DNA of 48,423 nt. Source: Lyngbya aestuarii BL J. Its GTDB lineage: Bacteria; Cyanobacteriota; Cyanobacteriia; Cyanobacteriales; Microcoleaceae. The stretch lies in the NCBI RefSeq assembly GCF_000478195.2, contig NZ_AUZM01000026.1, positions 32,001-80,423 on the forward strand, written 5' to 3'. Each line of letters starts with the position of its first letter. Position 1 is the first letter of the stretch. The notes below the pieces were generated by a model. It saw nothing but the letters and a program-made list of their open reading frames with translations. It was not told where the DNA came from and made no database searches. The position numbers and the translations under genes were made by a program. This document shows positions 37,938 to 46,178 of the stretch, in pieces.

Positions 37938-38113
37938 AAGGTTGTCAAAACTTTCAAAGCTTCTATTTTACCAGCCCTCTTACTCAACTTCTCGATTTTG
38001 ATCGAGTTGTGGGTAATAAAATTGAATAACGGCAAGGGAGTATGTCAAAATGCTTGATGGTTGCCTGCGATCGCTTTCATACTAACGTTCAGATCCCACT
38101 GGAATTGACTTTA

Positions 38114-39766
38114 ATGATTATTCCAACCTCAAGCTTTACATCATCTCATCGAGTCCATCCACACCGCTTATCATTGTCTCGGTTTACTTTGTTCTCTTTA
38201 TCTCAGGTGATCGTTTCCATCTGTATTTTGTTCGGAGTGACATCGGTTCGGGCGAATGCTGAAGATGAGTTTAACCCGACATTGGAAGTCGGAGTTGTTC
38301 AGCAGTTTGGTAAAAAACCGACGGACACCCTGATTCTTAAGGCTAAACCCGACGATCATCTCATTTTGCGGTTTCAGTCGCCAGAGGGCGAGAAAGTTCT
38401 CCATACCCTCAGCGTTGTTCTCAAAATGGAAATGCAGCCTCTACCGGAACCGTTTGTCGATGAACGGATTATTCTCAGTAGTCATCGCAGCTATGAAACC
38501 GCCGATGAGGAAGCCCAAAAATGGCGGGAAATGGGGATTGAAGTTGAACTGGCTCAACCCGATTTATGGCAAGTTTGGGCGAAACGTAGCGTTTATAATA
38601 CGCCTTTATTGCGACGGTGGTTGCTCGAAAGTCTCAAAGCCCAAGGACATCAGAAGGTTCGTTTAGAAACTCAAGTTCTCAAACAGCAGCGAATTCCCTA
38701 TTGGGTGTTGGGTGGCTATCGCTACAACCGCCATGAACTTCAAGTGAGTGCGAGTCAGGATATGATTGAGGTTCACAAAAGTAGCAAAGATCCGACACCG
38801 ATGACTTATGGGGGAAGTCTGGAACTTCAGCCCGATGCTTATGGAACCCATTCATTGGTGAATCATGTTCCCCTAGAAACCTATCTACGAGGTGTGGTTC
38901 CTCACGAAATGGGAGCTTGGCCCCCAGATGCTTCGATTGAGGCTCAAGCGATTTTATCGAGAACTTACGCATTGCGAAATTTACGACGCTTTGAAGCCGA
39001 TAACTACGAAATCTGTGCAAATACCGATTGTCAGGTTTATAAAGGACTGACTGAAGTTTACCCGTCTACAGATCGAGCGATTGCGGTGACTGAGGGATTG
39101 GTACTGACTTATAACAATGAGTTAGCTGATGCGGTTTATTTTTCGTCGAGTGGGGGAGTGACTGCCAATTTCCACGATATTTGGAATGGGCCAGAACGTT
39201 CTTACCTGCGTTCGGTTGTTGATTCACCCGGTCAAGTTTGGGATTTATCTGCAAATAGTTTAGCCTCGGAACAGAATTTTCGACGGTTTATGAGTTTGCA
39301 AAAAGGGTTTAATGAGGAGGGTTGGGTTGATTTTCGCTGGCGAGAAGCAACCAGTTTAAAGGCGATGACGGCTCATCTTAAGTATTATTTGGAACGCAAA
39401 TATAATATTAAACCGGATTTCAAGACGATTAAACAAGTCAAGGTCACACAGCGATCGCCTTCTGGACGGGTTCTACAAATGGAAGTTCAAACCGATAAAG
39501 AAACGATCAAAATTGAAAAGGATGAAATTCAAAATGCCTTCTGGCCGCCGATCAGTACCTTATTCTATGTTGATCCGATTTACGATCAAGATAAAAAACT
39601 TGATGGTTATGTCTTTGTTGGGGGCGGGTTTGGTCATGGGGTGGGTTTAAGCCAAACTGGATCGTACAAACTCTCTGAGTTAGGCTGGTCGAGCGAACGA
39701 ATTCTCAAATTTTATTTTCCGGGGACTGAACTTAAACGTCTGAGTGAATCGATTATTTTTTGGTAA
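38114..39766 (+). CDS. SpoIID/LytB domain protein
   Basis: 550 aa from the ATG at 38114. An upstream in-frame ATG at 38042 would add 24 residues in front of an already long signal peptide. The signal sequence ends near SVRANA, before EDEFNPTLEVG. The SpoIID domain is at the C-terminal half: VPLETYLRGVVPHEMGAWP, EAQAILSRTYALRNLRRF, YFSSSGGVTANF, and GHGVGLSQTGSYKLSELGWS at the end. SpoIID-type enzymes are peptidoglycan lytic transglycosylases acting on denuded glycan; catalytic Glu would be the one in HEMGAWP. In cyanobacteria such proteins are presumed to remodel the wall in the periplasm. The first half has no recognised domain. Confidence 0.88.
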   Translation: MIIPTSSFTSSHRVHPHRLSLSRFTLFSLSQVIVSICILFGVTSVRANAEDEFNPTLEVGVVQQFGKKPTDTLILKAKPDDHLILRFQSPEGEKVLHTLSVVLKMEMQPLPEPFVDERIILSSHRSYETADEEAQKWREMGIEVELAQPDLWQVWAKRSVYNTPLLRRWLLESLKAQGHQKVRLETQVLKQQRIPYWVLGGYRYNRHELQVSASQDMIEVHKSSKDPTPMTYGGSLELQPDAYGTHSLVNHVPLETYLRGVVPHEMGAWPPDASIEAQAILSRTYALRNLRRFEADNYEICANTDCQVYKGLTEVYPSTDRAIAVTEGLVLTYNNELADAVYFSSSGGVTANFHDIWNGPERSYLRSVVDSPGQVWDLSANSLASEQNFRRFMSLQKGFNEEGWVDFRWREATSLKAMTAHLKYYLERKYNIKPDFKTIKQVKVTQRSPSGRVLQMEVQTDKETIKIEKDEIQNAFWPPISTLFYVDPIYDQDKKLDGYVFVGGGFGHGVGLSQTGSYKLSELGWSSERILKFYFPGTELKRLSESIIFW

Positions 39767-39803
39767 CCATTACAGATGATTGAGAAGCACACAAGAGTAA
39801 TTA

Positions 39804-39893
39804 GGGACTAGGTTAGAATAAAACAGAGTTAAACATCAGATTTGGAAATCTTCTCAACTATCCGTCGAGTTGATTGAAATCTAACCTAGTCCC
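39804..39893. repeat. 90-bp element with 14-bp perfect terminal inverted repeats
   Basis: GGGACTAGGTTAGA (39804-39817) and TCTAACCTAGTCCC (39880-39893) are perfect inverted copies separated by 62 bp. Inside, TCAACT-N8-AGTTGA forms a second hairpin. It lies between the convergent SpoIID and ferredoxin genes. It may be a MITE-like element or a long bidirectional terminator. Confidence 0.6.
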
Positions 39894-39960
39894 CTAGTCT
39901 AGCTCCTTCTGTGGGGAGATAGAGGGCAGGTTTTTTGTAACTATCTATGGGATCTCAGTG

Positions 39961-39982
39961 ACCAGTTATGGCTGTAACTGGT
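39961..39982. terminator. Hairpin between SpoIID and ferredoxin genes
   Basis: ACCAGTTA (39961-39968) and TAACTGGT (39975-39982) form an 8-bp stem with a 6-nt loop, followed on the plus strand by a T-rich stretch. It is 38 bp from the ferredoxin stop and could terminate either gene. Confidence 0.4.
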
Positions 39983-40019
39983 TGCTATTTGCTGTTTTCT
40001 GATAATTCCCATATCCCGC

Positions 40020-40313
40020 CTACATATTATCTTCTTGGTGAGTGGTAATCGTGCAGTCTGAAGTCGGATAAGCAACGCAAGTCAGAACTATTCCGGCTTC
40101 GATTTGATCATCATCTAAGAAAGACTGATCCGATTGGTCAACAGTACCGGATTCTACCTTGCCTGCACAAGTTGAACAAGCACCCGCACGGCAAGAAAAG
40201 GGCAAATCTAAGCCGATTTCTTCTGCGTGGTCGAGAATATAAACATCATCTGGACAATCAATGGTTTCTGTTTGCCCTTCCGGCATTTTCAGTGTGACTT
40301 TATAGCTTGCCAT
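40020..40313 (-). CDS. petF: Plant-type [2Fe-2S] ferredoxin, second copy
   Basis: 97 aa from the ATG at 40313 ([13 protein letters not shown]), preceded by AAAGGAAAG. The cluster ligands are Cys41, Cys46, Cys49 and Cys79 in the pattern CX4CX2C-X29-C ([12 protein letters not shown]). Such ferredoxins take electrons from photosystem I and donate to FNR, nitrite reductase, thioredoxin reductase and others. It follows another ferredoxin gene on the same strand and is close to it in sequence from residue 34 onward ([35 protein letters not shown]). The N-terminal third has diverged, with His29 and a different end (EDNM). Confidence 0.95.
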   Translation of the reverse strand: MASYKVTLKMPEGQTETIDCPDDVYILDHAEEIGLDLPFSCRAGACSTCAGKVESGTVDQSDQSFLDDDQIEAGIVLTCVAYPTSDCTITTHQEDNM

Positions 40314-40462
40314 GTTACTTTCCTTTTTAAATGTGAATGAGAGTTTAGGTCCAGTCTCACACCAAAACCCAGCGATCATTGGTCTTGATACTTGGAGTGG
40401 AGACTTTTGTCTGATCTAGATATTCTCACAATTAGTGAGCAACCTCTAGATTTGTAATAGAT

Positions 40463-40756
40463 TTAGTACAGCGCTTCTTCCTGGTGAGTGGTGATCGTGC
40501 AGTCAGAACTCGGATAAGCAACACAAGTCAGAACATATCCGGCTTCAATCTGGTCATCATCTAAGAAAGACTGATCCGATTGGTCAACGGTACCCGATTC
40601 CATCTTACCCGCACAGGTCGAACAAGCGCCCGCACGACAAGAAAAAGGCAGTTCTAAGCCCTGTTCTTCGGCTGCATCCAAAATATAGACGTCATCGGCA
40701 CACTCCATAGTTTGTTCTCCGTCGGGAGTGATCAGTTTTACGTTATAGCTTGCCAT
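40463..40756 (-). CDS. petF: Plant-type [2Fe-2S] ferredoxin, first copy
   Basis: 97 aa from the ATG at 40756 ([15 protein letters not shown]), preceded by AAGAGGAAAAT. Ligands are Cys40, Cys45, Cys48 and Cys78. It ends EEALY, as in classical photosynthetic ferredoxin I (PetF), so this copy is the more likely main electron carrier. The second ferredoxin gene lies 149 bp downstream on the same strand. Upstream, a long hairpin (40785-40857) sits in the probable mRNA leader, 29 bp before the start codon. Confidence 0.95.
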   Translation of the reverse strand: MASYNVKLITPDGEQTMECADDVYILDAAEEQGLELPFSCRAGACSTCAGKMESGTVDQSDQSFLDDDQIEAGYVLTCVAYPSSDCTITTHQEEALY

Positions 40757-40784
40757 GTGATTTTCCTCTTTGAGGTTGAACATG

Positions 40785-40857
40785 AAGAAAGTATAAGGTT
40801 GGCTTATACAACTACTAGCTGATGATTAGCCCTAGTGGTTGTACTTCATACTTTCTT
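40785..40857 (-). promoter_or_regulatory. Long hairpin in the ferredoxin leader
   Basis: Outer arms AAGAAAGTAT (40785-40794) and ATACTTTCTT (40848-40857) are perfect. Inner arms TACAACTACTAG (40807-40818) and CTAGTGGTTGTA (40832-40843) match in 11 of 12 pairs. The inner loop is 13 nt. It ends 28 bp before the ATG of the first ferredoxin. It may regulate message stability or translation, or be a small inserted element. Confidence 0.6.
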
Positions 40858-41269
40858 TATCTTCTGATATTAAGGGAAAAAACCGACCTTGTACAACGAA
40901 TTTTGACGATAGTTTGAATGGTTTTTATTATAAATTTTTCTAATTACATCCTAATTGCTTATACCTGACCCTCCAAAAACCAAAGTTATACCACTTCTCT
41001 AACGGCTTAAAGATTCATCCAGAGTGGGTTTTGACACAAAGTTGACTGACCGATTTACTCTTTTGTCCTCATTGACTATTTTTTCAATCCCGTTGTTTTT
41101 GCTAAATATACTCAAGTGAAAACACTTGCTAATGATAAGAACTACTAATAATTTTCGATAAATACCTAAACTTAGCTTAATTTTCCGTAGAAATAGATAC
41201 TTTATTATAAATAATCTTCTTTTATTATTGATAATAAGTTGCAATAAGTAAGTTGCTTACCCTCAAACC
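40858..41269. other. Divergent intergenic region before the YwiC-like gene
   Basis: About 410 bp, very AT-rich. A frame on the minus strand (40999-41244, 81 codons) is rich in Lys/Ile/Leu from AT bias and is not considered real. Promoters of the ferredoxin gene and the YwiC-like gene must lie here but could not be set. Confidence 0.4.
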
Positions 41270-42109
41270 ATGACAGTATCAACCCTTGAATCGACTTCCG
41301 TTCACCAGCAAAAACGAGTTCGACCCAACTTACAAGCCTGGTATCGCCCTACTGTATCTCCAGAACAAGGCATTTTGTTAATTTTATTGGGATCAGTCGT
41401 CACCGGATCAGCTTTAGCCCAACACTGGACAAGTTCAACCACTCTAGCCCTAATCTGTACCTTTTTTGCTCTACAAGCCGAATATCCCCTGATTCTACAA
41501 ATTAAGCAACGACGCAGTTGGAAGCCCCGCTTTTTAGTCTGGACTGGAATCTATGGAATCATTGCCCTGTCTATTGCTTTCACCCTCTACCTTCAGACTC
41601 CTGAGTTACTGTGGATTTACCTCAGCGCTGCGCTCGCCCTTCTCGTTGACGCCACCTACGTCTATTACCAGAAACAAAAATCGATTTTCAATGAACTCAA
41701 TGGCTTTGCCGCGATTTGTTTAGCAGCACCTCTGGCTTATTGCGCCACCACCGGACATCTATCCCTCAATGCAGTCGCCCTGTGGATACTCAATACCCTG
41801 TTTTTCGGGAGTGCAGTCTTCACCTTCAAACTGCGAAAAAAGAAGACTTGTTCGCTCAAAGCCGGAACCATTTATCATACTGTGGCGAGCATCATCATTA
41901 TCATACTCTGCGGGTTAAACAGTCTATCTCTGGTTACAGCCTCTTGTTTTGCGGTTGCCGTGTTAAAGTTTATTCTGGTCTGCTGGCGGTTTGAATGGTA
42001 TCGCACGACTAAATTTCATCATGTTGCACTCTTTGAAACCCGATGCGCTTTGATGTATATTGCGATCGCAGCGATTAGTGTTCTTCCGGCTCATTTACCC
42101 CCGTCGTGA
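41270..42109 (+). CDS. YwiC-like integral membrane protein
   Basis: 279 aa. About seven to eight hydrophobic segments follow a 25-residue polar N-terminus. WYRPTVSPEQGILLILLGSV is close to the start of YwiC-like proteins as I remember them; family assignment is moderate. LRKKK splits the membrane segments near the middle, and WRFEWYRTTKFHHVALFETR near the end is probably cytoplasmic. Function of the family is unknown. It is followed by the oxidoreductase gene 98 bp downstream on the same strand. Confidence 0.7.
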   Translation: MTVSTLESTSVHQQKRVRPNLQAWYRPTVSPEQGILLILLGSVVTGSALAQHWTSSTTLALICTFFALQAEYPLILQIKQRRSWKPRFLVWTGIYGIIALSIAFTLYLQTPELLWIYLSAALALLVDATYVYYQKQKSIFNELNGFAAICLAAPLAYCATTGHLSLNAVALWILNTLFFGSAVFTFKLRKKKTCSLKAGTIYHTVASIIIIILCGLNSLSLVTASCFAVAVLKFILVCWRFEWYRTTKFHHVALFETRCALMYIAIAAISVLPAHLPPS

Positions 42110-42207
42110 TTTGTATCAAGTCTTCAGAAGGCAAAATCTCCCCATCTATCGAAAATCCCAACAAAGCGAGACAATAAAACTGCGGAAGATAGAACAACAA
42201 TTTTTTT

Positions 42208-43236
42208 ATGGTGCCCAATGATCTCTCATCTTATACTCCCAGTACAACTCCAATTCGAGTGGGTATTGTCGGAACGGGATACGCCGCTCAAACCCGAGCA
42301 GAAACGTTAAAATCAGATTGGCGATCGCAACTGGTGACGCTCACAGGTCATACTTCGGATAAAACCAAAGCCATCTGTCAACGGTTTAATGTAGAAGCCT
42401 CTGCAAGTTGGGAAGAACTCGTCAAACGTGAAGATGTAGACTTAGTGGTGATTTCCACAATTAACCGGGATCACGGCAAAATTGTCCGAGCGGCTTTGGA
42501 AAATCATAAACACGTCATTGTTGAATATCCCCTAAGTTTAGATCCGACTGAAGCCCAAGACCTGATCGCTCTGGCCCAACAGCAAAACAAAATGCTACAC
42601 GTCGAACATATTGAACTGTTGGGAGGGCTGCATAATACCATTAAAAAATCAATAAGCGATATTGGTCAAGTGTTTTATGCTCGTTATATTACGATCAGCC
42701 CTAAACATCCTGCTCCTGATAAATGGACTTACCAACACTCGCTGTTTGGGTTTCCCTTTTCTGGGGCGCTTTCTCGCTTAAATCGTTTAACAGATTTGTT
42801 TGGTTTAGTGCAAACGGTTCACTGTCAAAGCCGCTTTTGGAATCAGCCCGCAAAGGAAAAAACTGATTATTATCAAGCGTGTTTGTGTACCGCTCAACTT
42901 CAGTTTCAGAATGGAGTTTCGGCTGAAGCGGTTTATGGTAAAGGGGAAGCATTTTGGCAATCTGAAAATACATTTACCCTGTATGGTGAGAATGGAACCT
43001 TAGTTTTTACCCCAAAGCAAGGTCAACTGATTCAAGGGGAGAGTTCACAAACGATAGAAGTAGAGAGTCGTCGGGGACTATTTGCTAAGGATACTCAAAT
43101 TGTGTTGGAGCATCTATTACATCATACTCCCCTTTACGTGACGGCTTCTGAGAGTGCTTATACCCTAAAAGTTGCGGATGCGGCTAAACAATCAGCCCCA
43201 ACGGGTAAAGTTGTGGGGATAGAAAGTTTGAATTGA
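42208..43236 (+). CDS. Gfo/Idh/MocA-family oxidoreductase
   Basis: 342 aa. The Rossmann fold at the N-terminus has VGIVGTGYAAQTRAETL (GTGYAA at 22-27), followed by LVVISTINRDHGKIVRAALE and KHVIVEYPLSLDPTEAQDLI, the family's EKP-like motif here as EYP. The C-terminal domain lies at about residues 130-330. The family acts on sugars, inositols, or biliverdin (BvdR). The EYP motif, instead of EKP, resembles biliverdin reductase relatives; that idea is tentative. NAD(P) use is expected. No pathway partner is adjacent. Confidence 0.82.
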   Translation: MVPNDLSSYTPSTTPIRVGIVGTGYAAQTRAETLKSDWRSQLVTLTGHTSDKTKAICQRFNVEASASWEELVKREDVDLVVISTINRDHGKIVRAALENHKHVIVEYPLSLDPTEAQDLIALAQQQNKMLHVEHIELLGGLHNTIKKSISDIGQVFYARYITISPKHPAPDKWTYQHSLFGFPFSGALSRLNRLTDLFGLVQTVHCQSRFWNQPAKEKTDYYQACLCTAQLQFQNGVSAEAVYGKGEAFWQSENTFTLYGENGTLVFTPKQGQLIQGESSQTIEVESRRGLFAKDTQIVLEHLLHHTPLYVTASESAYTLKVADAAKQSAPTGKVVGIESLN

Positions 43237-43662
43237 GATGAGTAGAATAATTGTCAAATTACGGTAGGGATTAAAAAGCGAGTTTGATGGCATTGACAAC
43301 TAATGAGACTTTGGGAGCTGTATTAAGAACTTGAGTGAGTTGATTGTAATGTTTGATGAGTAGAATGTTGCTGGTTGCTCGAACTTGTGCGATGTAGTAA
43401 AGTGGTGGAAAAGATACTGATTTCCCAGGTGGCATGATAACAAGTGTCTCCGATGTGATGAATGTCTAGGATCTAACCTAATCGGAAAACATCAGAGAAA
43501 AATTCAAATTATGCCACTGTATTGATTGGTTTTTGGGGGGTATGACGGCCAGCAATTCAAGCTTTGAGTCAGGCGATAATGACTCACCTCTGTTGAATAT
43601 TTATTGAGGCAGAGGAGTGAGTTTAGGAGACAGATTGGAAATTGTCATAATAGATCACGGGT
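43237..43662. other. Intergenic region with possible gene remnant
   Basis: 426 bp between convergent genes. A minus-strand frame of 54 codons (43271-43435, beginning MPPGKSVSFPPLYYIAQVRA) has no ribosome-binding site and no recognised relative. Near the right end, TGAGTCA-N8-TGACTCA (43565-43586) forms a hairpin, and CTCTG/CAGAG lie further out. It may be the remains of a decayed gene or mobile element. Confidence 0.3.
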
Positions 43663-44370
43663 TTAGGCAACTTCTAACTCATAACTGTGTTGAACTCTCT
43701 CTAGCTCTAGATCACAAAAGTGATCAACAGACCAATTGGCTATCCGTTGGAGCATATGTAATGGATAGGTATGAGCCACGCCAACAACTGCAATTTTTGC
43801 GTCTTGAGCAGCATGAATTCCGGGTAATGTATCTTCGATCGCTAAACATTCAGACGGATGTAAGTGAAGTTCGGGGTATTGTTGATTGAGGCGTTCAATA
43901 GCTAATAAGTAACCTTCGGGATCGGGTTTACTGGTGGTAATATCATCTCCAGCAACAATCACCGAAAAATATTCGGCAATATTTGCCCGATTTAAGATTA
44001 ATTCTATTTCTGATCGTAGCGCTCCGCTAACAACCGCCATTTTTAATTCAGCCGCGTGAATTTTGCAAACAAACTCTTGAACTCCTGAATAAATCGGTAA
44101 TTCTTCTAAAGCTTCCATTTGTTGACAATAAGCTTTAGTTTTGCGCTGAATAAGCTGTTCAAGATACTCATCAGTTACAACTCGTCCTCGATGAGTTAGT
44201 AATTCTCTCAAACCAATGCGATCGCTACGTCCCAAACAAAATTGTTTAAAGTCTTCAGGTTTAACCCGTAAGTTTTCTTCAATCAGCAACTGTTCAATTA
44301 GTCGCTCATGAAGGGGTTCATCATTAATAATAATACCGTTGAAGTCAAATAAAATTGCTTTGAGAGTCAT
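43663..44370 (-). CDS. HAD-family hydrolase with Asn in motif I
   Basis: 235 aa, HAD-IA, beta-phosphoglucomutase-like fold. Motif I is ILFDFNG (Asp9 nucleophile, Asn11), where phosphatases and mutases usually have Asp at the second position. The cap is helical (HERLIEQLLIEENLRV, KQFCLGRSDRIGLREL). Motif II is VVSGALRSEI, motif III lies around SKPDPEGYLLA, and motif IV is IEDTLPGIHAAQDA. The Asn change could lower phosphatase activity or shift substrate. Substrate unknown. It starts 103 bp after the methyltransferase gene's stop. Confidence 0.85.
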   Translation of the reverse strand: MTLKAILFDFNGIIINDEPLHERLIEQLLIEENLRVKPEDFKQFCLGRSDRIGLRELLTHRGRVVTDEYLEQLIQRKTKAYCQQMEALEELPIYSGVQEFVCKIHAAELKMAVVSGALRSEIELILNRANIAEYFSVIVAGDDITTSKPDPEGYLLAIERLNQQYPELHLHPSECLAIEDTLPGIHAAQDAKIAVVGVAHTYPLHMLQRIANWSVDHFCDLELERVQHSYELEVA

Positions 44371-44411
44371 ATAAAGTGGGATCTAGAAATTCACAGCAGA
44401 TTACCGTTGGA

Positions 44412-44444
44412 GTGAGAAAAAAGGAAAAATCCTTAATTTCTCAC
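44412..44444 (-). terminator. Hairpin after the methyltransferase gene
   Basis: Outer arms GTGAGAAA (44412-44419) and TTTCTCAC (44437-44444) and inner arms AAGGA (44421-44425) and TCCTT (44430-44434) form one long hairpin with a tetraloop. It lies 30 bp past the methyltransferase stop at 44474 on the minus strand. Confidence 0.5.
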
Positions 44445-44473
44445 CTGAACTACAAAGTTACTTTAATCTGGAA

Positions 44474-45367
44474 TTAGGCGGGTGCTGGTCGTCCAGCAGA
44501 ACTATCAATTTCGGGTTTATTGTAACTTACCTGAGTCTGAGAACGGGTAGATGTTGAGGTATTTTTAACAATAGGTTTAATTCCCTGGCTAATTTGATGA
44601 ACCCACCACCAGTCATCGGTTTGGACTTGAGCAAATCCGGCTTGAGTCATCCAAGCATTAAGACTTGCCGCAGCATAAGCTTTAATGTAAGGCTCCTCAA
44701 AAATCTCTGTCAACCATTCGGTCTGGCGTAATGTTTGCTGATTTCCATCTAAAACAATCATTTCCCCTCCGGCTTGTAATAGCCGAAAACTTTCCTGAGT
44801 AATGGTTTGAGCGACGTCTGGCGGGGTTTCGTGGAACAACAGAGACGCACTGACGAGATCAAAAGACGCATCGGGGAAGCCTGTCTCCTCAGCGTTGGCG
44901 TGGTGGAACTGAATTTTTAATCCGGCTTTTTTGGCTTTGAGTTCAGCAACGACTAACATATAAGGGGATAAATCTACACCGATCACCTCCGCTTCGGGAA
45001 AGGCTTGCTTCAAGCGTAATGTTGTTGAACCCGTACCACATCCTAAGTCTAAAATTCGTCGGGGTTTGACTCGAATTCGATCAATTAATCCTTGTCGAAC
45101 AATCGGTTCTGCCGGAGGTAAAACGTATTGGGTGATGGGATCATAGGAAACAGGGGCTTCTGAGTTGAGATATCCGCCTTTAATCCCGTGGAAATTTTGA
45201 GAATGGTAATAGTCTGGATAGGTTAAACGAGGGTTGGTGAGGCGAGTGCTTTCTTCCTCCCAATTGATGCTATGTTTAAACTGTTTTAGGGCTTCAGGAT
45301 CAACAAGAACGTTTTCAAAAAGGGGAACGAGAAACTGTTGAAAAATTGTATCTTGACGAACTGACAT
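44474..45367 (-). CDS. Class I SAM-dependent methyltransferase
   Basis: 297 aa. Motif I is ILDLGCGTGSTTLRLK (105-120), motif II VIGVDLSPYML, motif III NAEETGFPDASFDLVSASLL, and motif IV-VI FRLLQAGGEMIVLDGN. The first 100 residues are an extra N-terminal region (PRLTYPDYYHSQNFHGIKGG) found in a group of cyanobacterial methyltransferases. The C-terminal 30 residues are low complexity (TSTSTRSQTQVSYN). Substrate not predictable. It is downstream of the LOG-like gene with a 186-bp gap. Confidence 0.82.
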   Translation of the reverse strand: MSVRQDTIFQQFLVPLFENVLVDPEALKQFKHSINWEEESTRLTNPRLTYPDYYHSQNFHGIKGGYLNSEAPVSYDPITQYVLPPAEPIVRQGLIDRIRVKPRRILDLGCGTGSTTLRLKQAFPEAEVIGVDLSPYMLVVAELKAKKAGLKIQFHHANAEETGFPDASFDLVSASLLFHETPPDVAQTITQESFRLLQAGGEMIVLDGNQQTLRQTEWLTEIFEEPYIKAYAAASLNAWMTQAGFAQVQTDDWWWVHQISQGIKPIVKNTSTSTRSQTQVSYNKPEIDSSAGRPAPA

Positions 45368-45553
45368 GGGAATGAGTTTGAAGTTACGTTAATAATGATT
45401 GGCTGTAGTTTCCTAAGTTAACCGATTTTGGCGATTAGTGCTTTGGGAGGATGAGTGAGATTGTGGAGTCAATCAGAGGGTGAATCACAGGATTTAGGTG
45501 AAAACCTTCTATTGATTTGGAGATCCGTTATTTCTTGACCATTTCACAGATCA

Positions 45554-46057
45554 TCAAGATTGTGAGGAGAGACAATCAATCACAGTCTCAATTGCTTCAG
45601 TCGGGGTTTCTACTCGATAAACTTGATCGGGAGATAAGCTTTGGAAAAAGACTTGACTGTCTGGATTTTGATTGAGCAGAATGACTGTTTTATGCTCTTT
45701 AATGGCTAGGGCAATTTCTGAAGCTGTTCCCGCTCCCATTCCGCAGCCAATCACAATATCACTAGAGAGAATATTAATCATATTTCGAGCATTTCCTAAA
45801 TTGGTAAAAATGGCAATATCAACGGCTTCAGACATTCCCGAGGAATTCGATCCCGGTAAAATTCCGAGGGTTAAACCCTGGGCTGATTTTGCGCCTTGAC
45901 TGGCGGCTTCCATCACACCCAGATTTCGCCCTCCAGTCAAAAGAGTCCATCCGTTTTGAGCAATAAGTTGACCGAGTTGATAGGCATTTTTTAGATCTAA
46001 AGATGTTGCACTGTTACCTGGCCCCATGACACCAATAATGATTTTTTTCATTGTCAA
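45554..46057 (-). CDS. TIGR00725-type LOG-like nucleotide-binding protein
   Basis: 167 aa. The Rossmann-like SLOG fold shows in IIIGVMGPGNSATSLDLKNA, LTGGRNLGVMEAASQGAKSA and GCGMGAGTASEIALAIKEHK. The family, which I recall as TIGR00725, is related to LOG phosphoribohydrolases (lonely guy) and DprA/SMF. The PGGxGTxxE motif of true LOG enzymes appears here as GMGAGTASE, so cytokinin-type activity is uncertain. It is divergent from the DUF389 gene, 121 bp apart. Confidence 0.78.
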   Translation of the reverse strand: MTMKKIIIGVMGPGNSATSLDLKNAYQLGQLIAQNGWTLLTGGRNLGVMEAASQGAKSAQGLTLGILPGSNSSGMSEAVDIAIFTNLGNARNMINILSSDIVIGCGMGAGTASEIALAIKEHKTVILLNQNPDSQVFFQSLSPDQVYRVETPTEAIETVIDCLSSQS

Positions 46058-46178
46058 ATAAATATCGATTATTCTTTAGAAAGTTGGAAATAATCTCAGA
46101 ACTGAGAAAATATCCTTTATTCTATTTGTATCTTCTTATTTTGTCTTTTTCACCTCTCCTGTTACCCTTGCTAAAATT

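Noticed and set aside
40999-41244. 81-codon minus-strand frame upstream of the first ferredoxin
   Set aside because: Composition (Lys, Ile, Leu, Asn) reflects AT-rich DNA, with no ribosome-binding site or family resemblance.
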